NCBI GenBank assembly: GCA_001541255.1
Contig: LNQR01000031.1
Coordinates: forward strand, 1 to 48,784
DNA: 48,784 nt
Source of the DNA: Candidatus Magnetominusculus xianensis
Lineage (GTDB): Bacteria; Nitrospirota; Thermodesulfovibrionia; Thermodesulfovibrionales; Magnetobacteriaceae
Reading direction: 5' to 3'
The notes beneath the pieces were generated by a model. That model was not told the origin of the DNA. It searched no databases and worked only from the letters and a program-made list of their open reading frames with translations. Shown piece after piece: positions 45,270-48,784 of the stretch. The position numbers and the translations under genes are program-made. Every line of letters starts with the position of its first letter. Position 1 is the stretch's first letter.

Positions 45270-46817
45270 GTGGTGCCGGGCATGACACCCAAGACTTTAA
45301 GGTATGTTTTTTATTGGGCAGCAATGTCCTTTTTGCTTGTTTACTCAATGAGTTCGCTGCGCGTGTGGGACATAATTCGCTCATTTAATCACCCTGCTGA
45401 CCGAAGCAAATATTTACAGGCAGACGCCCAGGAATATTACAGCGTTGCCGAACAATACCAGAAAAGCGGCCAAATTGTTTTAAAAGACTATAAGCTGCCC
45501 TTATATCCAGTATTTCTGCTTTTTTGCTCGATGATAGACAAAAGGCTTGAGTTAGTGTTTCTTATTCAAAAGTTGTTGTACATAGTTTCATTTTTCATTC
45601 TTGCCTGTTTCATAGGAGAGTACATCAACAAGGCCCTGGCGCTCTTTTACCTGTTCTTTATTTATCAGTACAGCAAATTCCCTAATCAAATCCTTACTGA
45701 AGGGCTTGCTTATGGGTTAATAGTCCTTGTTTTTGCATTTATACTGAGGTATTTGTACAAGAGGGACATATTATCTGTCATTACATTTTCGATTCTAACG
45801 TCTATGGCGCTTCTGCTGAGGGGTAATTTTATAGCCTTATTGATAAATATCTTGTTATTGGGTATATTTGTAATTCAAAATCGAAATTTATATGATAAAA
45901 GGGCAAAATTCATCACGCACCTGTTATTGCCCTCTGCGGTTATCTTCGGGGTGCTTTTTTCATGGATGGGATATCAGGGGCTGCGGACAAATCAAAAAGC
46001 GGCATATGCAAACTATGGCTGGCACAATACGGCAACACTTGTTATGCCATATTACAACGGTAAAGATATTGAAAAAGGTACCTTTATTGGCGACATTAAA
46101 TCTGAAATACTTGAAATCGTAAAAACCAATATCAACCCATACGAGGATTTTAACACTACTACACGATTCATTCAGGAAGTCCATGACACTCGCGAGGTTT
46201 TATCTGTCTCATGCCTGTCAAACAGGGAATATCCCTTTTGCATCACCGAAAACAGGAAACTGTTCTGGTTCCACTACTTTACGACAAGTTACTACTACCG
46301 TGTAATTGAGTCTGTGGTAGCGGCAAGATACAAACAAAACGACACAAATAATATCCCGGAAATAGTTTTAAGTGACATGGTGGCAAAAGACATAGTCATG
46401 GAAGTGCTGAATAATAACCCATTAAAATATTTTAAAATCGTGTACATTAACTTTGCCAGGATATACGGCCTCCCAATGTCGAAGGAGGAGCTATTAGTAT
46501 TTCCACAAAAACTCTCACACCCGCTAGAGTGGTTTTTTGATAATGGATATTCGGTGTGTTTTCTAATGGCTGGCATTGTGCTTGCCTTTGTAGCCATGTT
46601 GAAGCGATTTAGATTTGGGAGGGCTGAGTGGTTTTTTTTATTTGTCATATTTGTGAACAACTTGTGCCTTAATATAGTTATCTCGCTATCAATTAATGCA
46701 CATGAGCGATTCTGGTACCTGTTCCTGTGGATGTGGTATGCGTTTGATTTCAGTTTAATGTTTTTATTGCCGGTTCAGCTTTATGAGGGCAAGTTCAGGC
46801 AAATCATTAATAGATGA
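45270..46817 (+). CDS. Polytopic membrane protein, putative GT39/ArnT-like glycosyltransferase
   Basis: 515 residues with about ten membrane segments. Between the first two lies a periplasmic loop with DAQEYYSVAEQYQKSG and KLPLYPVFLLF, similar to the first loop of GT-C glycosyltransferases (Asp as candidate catalytic residue). It could transfer a sugar from a lipid carrier to a protein or lipid outside the membrane. The start is GTG at 45270, or ATG at 45282. It follows ftsY by 3 bp, though it is unlikely to act with it. Confidence 0.65.
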   Translation: MVPGMTPKTLRYVFYWAAMSFLLVYSMSSLRVWDIIRSFNHPADRSKYLQADAQEYYSVAEQYQKSGQIVLKDYKLPLYPVFLLFCSMIDKRLELVFLIQKLLYIVSFFILACFIGEYINKALALFYLFFIYQYSKFPNQILTEGLAYGLIVLVFAFILRYLYKRDILSVITFSILTSMALLLRGNFIALLINILLLGIFVIQNRNLYDKRAKFITHLLLPSAVIFGVLFSWMGYQGLRTNQKAAYANYGWHNTATLVMPYYNGKDIEKGTFIGDIKSEILEIVKTNINPYEDFNTTTRFIQEVHDTREVLSVSCLSNREYPFCITENRKLFWFHYFTTSYYYRVIESVVAARYKQNDTNNIPEIVLSDMVAKDIVMEVLNNNPLKYFKIVYINFARIYGLPMSKEELLVFPQKLSHPLEWFFDNGYSVCFLMAGIVLAFVAMLKRFRFGRAEWFFLFVIFVNNLCLNIVISLSINAHERFWYLFLWMWYAFDFSLMFLLPVQLYEGKFRQIINR

Positions 46818-46835
46818 GCAGCGGAATATGCAAAT

Positions 46836-46864
46836 GGAACTTTCTATCGGTTTGGATTGTCTAA
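46836..46864 (+). promoter_or_regulatory. ECF sigma-E-like promoter match before the sigma factor gene
   Basis: GGAACTT (46836-46842) and TCTAA (46860-46864), 17 bases apart, look like an ECF sigma promoter, and sigma genes of this class are often self-regulated. The -10 abuts the annotated ATG, so transcription would start after it; the promoter would then need a different start codon, and no good one is seen. Confidence 0.35.
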
Positions 46865-47458
46865 ATGAATAGAGGTGAAAATGAGACGGCTAATGCTGTA
46901 CACGATGCAGAATCGCTTGCTGCTGGTGCTTCGCGCGGGGACTCCGACGCATTTGACAGGCTTGTCCTTATGTATAAAGATAAGATATACAATCTATGCT
47001 ATCGCTTTCTCGGCGTTCACGCTGAGGCTGAGGACGCAGCGCAGGATGTTTTTATGAAGGTATATACATCGATAAACCAGTTCAAATTTCAGGCGTCGTT
47101 CTCTACGTGGCTTTACCGGATAGCCGTAAATACTTGTAAAAACAGGCTTAAATCATATACTTGGAGGAATTTTTTCTCTTTTAAAGCCGGTATTACGGAC
47201 GAGGAGCTTCCTGAGATTACAGACAGCAGACCTTTGCCTGATATGCAGATGGAAAAGGCTCAGCTTACCAGGGCGGTAGAAAAGGCAATAGCAGCGCTGC
47301 CTGTGGCGCAAAGACTGGTTGTCGTACTGCGTGACATAGAAGGGCTTTCATATGAGGAAATTTCAACCATAACGGGATTTAACCCCGGCACGGTTAAATC
47401 AAAAATATCGAGGGCGAGGCAGGCCCTCAGAGATAAACTACAGGGTGTGGTGGGATGA
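46865..47458 (+). CDS. ECF-type RNA polymerase sigma factor (RpoE-like)
   Basis: 197 residues. Sigma region 2 is FDRLVLMYKDKIYNLCYRFL and AEDAAQDVFMKVY; region 4 is LPVAQRLVVVLRDIEGLSYE and ISTITGFNPGTVKSKISRAR. It directs RNA polymerase to stress or envelope genes. It overlaps the anti-sigma gene by ATGA, and that pairing supports control by membrane sequestration. Confidence 0.93.
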   Translation: MNRGENETANAVHDAESLAAGASRGDSDAFDRLVLMYKDKIYNLCYRFLGVHAEAEDAAQDVFMKVYTSINQFKFQASFSTWLYRIAVNTCKNRLKSYTWRNFFSFKAGITDEELPEITDSRPLPDMQMEKAQLTRAVEKAIAALPVAQRLVVVLRDIEGLSYEEISTITGFNPGTVKSKISRARQALRDKLQGVVG

Positions 47459-48579
47459 ACTGTAAGGCGGTGAGAGAGTCGATGTCGGCGTATATAGACG
47501 GCCAGTTGGACGAGACAGCGCTGCGGGCAGTTAAAGGGCATATAGCCGGGTGCGGGGTGTGTGACATGGAGTTTAGGTCGTTACAGGCAGCGGCTGAGGC
47601 TCTGAGGGGGCTTGATCCGGTGAATGCCCCTGCGGATTTTGCAAAGCGGCTTAAAGAACGCATAGACGCTCGTCCTGGGTCTTTTTTCGATTTCATTCCA
47701 TTGTCGTTTAAAATACCGGCTGGTGTTACAGCGCTTGCCATAGCAGCGGTTATAGCAATCTATGTGTTTAAGTCAGAGCAAGTGCTTCCACCTCTTAGTA
47801 TGATGGAAAAAAAGGCTGAAATTGCAACAGTACCTTCGACAAACGAACTACATACAGACAAGTTGATTGTGCCTGCCGAACCTGAGGTCCCGGCTGCTCC
47901 GGCAGTAAAAAAGAAGGCGGCCAAAGTCCAGTTACAAGCACAGGTCAAACGCCCTGAAGAAAAAATAAAAGACGAAAAATTAAAAGAAGATAAACTAAAA
48001 GAGGAAAAACTAAAACAGGAACGACAAGACAAGGGGCCAGTACTTATAGCACTGCTGATAAAGCCACCGTCTCCGGCAGCATCAGCACCAGCTCCGGCCC
48101 TGGCAGAGTCCCACACAACAGCCGCAGCGGGAGCGCCAGCACCTCGCCCAAAAGCTGTAAGCCCTATGCCAGAGACTGCTGCAAAGTCTGACGCATCAGT
48201 TAGTGTTGGCAGCGTTAGTGATGAACAAAAGAAAGAGGCAGACGCCAAAAGCTCGCAATCTAAGGACACATTAGAAAAATCTGCAGATATTTCTGATACT
48301 CATGAACCTGGACGCGCCCGTCGGCCCGAAATGATAGTGAATAATGAAACTATTAACCCGTTAGATGCAGCGCTATCGAAAATAGTCGATCTCCTTCCCG
48401 CCCTCGGCGCAAAAGTGGCAGCCCCACAGACCGGTCATAGACTATTAATTGATATACCAGCAGAAAACTATGATTCTTTTCTCAGAAAACTTCAGTCGAT
48501 AGGTGTATATAATGAACCGCTGCCCAGACCACAAGGCGATAAGACCATCAGGGTACAGATTCAGTTAACTGCCAATTAG
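47455..48579 (+). CDS. Zinc-finger anti-sigma factor with periplasmic domain
   Basis: 374 residues. The cytoplasmic zinc-finger (ZAS) motif has Cys3, His29, Cys33 and Cys36 (GHIAGCGVC). A membrane helix (about 87-105, PAGVTALAIAAVIAIYVF) is followed by a long low-complexity linker: a Lys/Glu-rich part with four near repeats of KLKEE and Pro/Ala-rich stretches. A C-terminal folded domain (IDIPAENYDSFLRKLQSIG) resembles DUF4349-like sensors. It probably holds the sigma factor at the membrane until an envelope signal arrives. Confidence 0.88.
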   Translation: MNCKAVRESMSAYIDGQLDETALRAVKGHIAGCGVCDMEFRSLQAAAEALRGLDPVNAPADFAKRLKERIDARPGSFFDFIPLSFKIPAGVTALAIAAVIAIYVFKSEQVLPPLSMMEKKAEIATVPSTNELHTDKLIVPAEPEVPAAPAVKKKAAKVQLQAQVKRPEEKIKDEKLKEDKLKEEKLKQERQDKGPVLIALLIKPPSPAASAPAPALAESHTTAAAGAPAPRPKAVSPMPETAAKSDASVSVGSVSDEQKKEADAKSSQSKDTLEKSADISDTHEPGRARRPEMIVNNETINPLDAALSKIVDLLPALGAKVAAPQTGHRLLIDIPAENYDSFLRKLQSIGVYNEPLPRPQGDKTIRVQIQLTAN

Positions 48580-48659
48580 TTTTAAATAGTGACACTTCCT
48601 ATTTAGGTCCGATGAATACATTTTCTCTGTTGTTTCCCCTCTGCCCTCCACGACCACTG

Positions 48660-48729
48660 GCAATTTCTACGCAATTATCATACCGGACAGTATTGGATGT
48701 GTCCCAATACTGTCCGGTATAGAAATTGC
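48660..48729. repeat. Nested perfect inverted repeats
   Basis: A perfect 17-bp inverted repeat, ATACCGGACAGTATTGG at 48680-48696 and its complement at 48704-48720, surrounds a 7-base loop. A second 9-bp pair, GCAATTTCT (48660-48668) and AGAAATTGC (48721-48729), flanks it with an 11-base bulge on the left only. No gene and no T-run is present. It may be a small transposon-derived element, IS-end remnants or a strong RNA hairpin after the anti-sigma gene. Confidence 0.85.
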
Positions 48730-48784
48730 TTGGCGGAATAATACGCGGCAATGAGGGATATCGAGATTTTAATGTAACCTAACG

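Noticed and set aside
46875..47057. 60-codon frame inside the sigma factor start
   Set aside because: It overlaps the conserved sigma region 2 in another frame and has no family signature.

Overview
The window looks like a bacterial chromosome segment, probably from the Nitrospirota (Thermodesulfovibrio/Magnetobacterium-like). This is inferred from the gene order ylxR-infB-ylxP-rbfA-nrnA-truB-pilMNOPQ-aroC-aroK-aroB-ftsY, frequent GTG/TTG starts and the protein flavour; it was not checked against a database. No rRNA, tRNA, CRISPR array or intact insertion sequence was found.

The left part (about 94-27490, all on the minus strand) is one very long surface-polysaccharide operon, more AT-rich than the rest. 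Read in the direction of transcription it starts with a NusG/RfaH-like antiterminator (27490). Next come a fused WbpB/WbpD-like sugar oxidoreductase-acetyltransferase, a WbpE-like aminotransferase, a UDP-sugar epimerase, an asparagine synthetase and a Wzm/Wzt ABC exporter. A less familiar block follows: a methyltransferase, a NodB-like protein, an amidohydrolase, an RraA-like protein, an ATP-grasp enzyme, two SPASM radical SAM enzymes, a B12-type radical SAM enzyme, another methyltransferase, a glycosyltransferase and a DegT aminotransferase. The distal end is an acyl-carrier cassette: a small exported protein, an SGNH esterase, FkbH, a methyltransferase, ACP, a MaoC dehydratase and a C-terminally truncated MBOAT acyltransferase. 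The distal cassette resembles a Dlt-type machine that could load a glyceryl-derived group on a carrier protein and pass it through a membrane acyltransferase to the exported glycan. Most junctions overlap by 4 bp or have gaps under 100 bp, which supports one transcript held open by the antiterminator.

The junction (27491-28505) is the only long stretch without a normal gene. On the minus strand it holds what reads as a decayed 5' part of nuoI (complex I), preceded by the end of an unidentified frame. It also holds a 32-codon ORF that overlaps the antiterminator start, two small plus-strand ORFs, and a perfect 9-bp hairpin between converging genes. A thiol peroxidase gene (tpx, minus strand) with a clear sigma-70 promoter follows.

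The right part (29187-48579, plus strand) is housekeeping: translation and RNA maturation genes (ylxR, infB, ylxP, rbfA, nrnA, truB), the type IV pilus assembly genes pilMNOPQ with an additional secretin-less PilQ-like lipoprotein, a three-copy 30-bp GC-rich repeat, the shikimate genes aroC, aroK and aroB, the SRP receptor ftsY, a membrane glycosyltransferase-like protein, and an ECF sigma factor with its zinc-finger anti-sigma factor. The window ends in a strong 17-bp perfect inverted repeat nested in a second 9-bp inverted repeat, possibly a small mobile element or a bidirectional structure.
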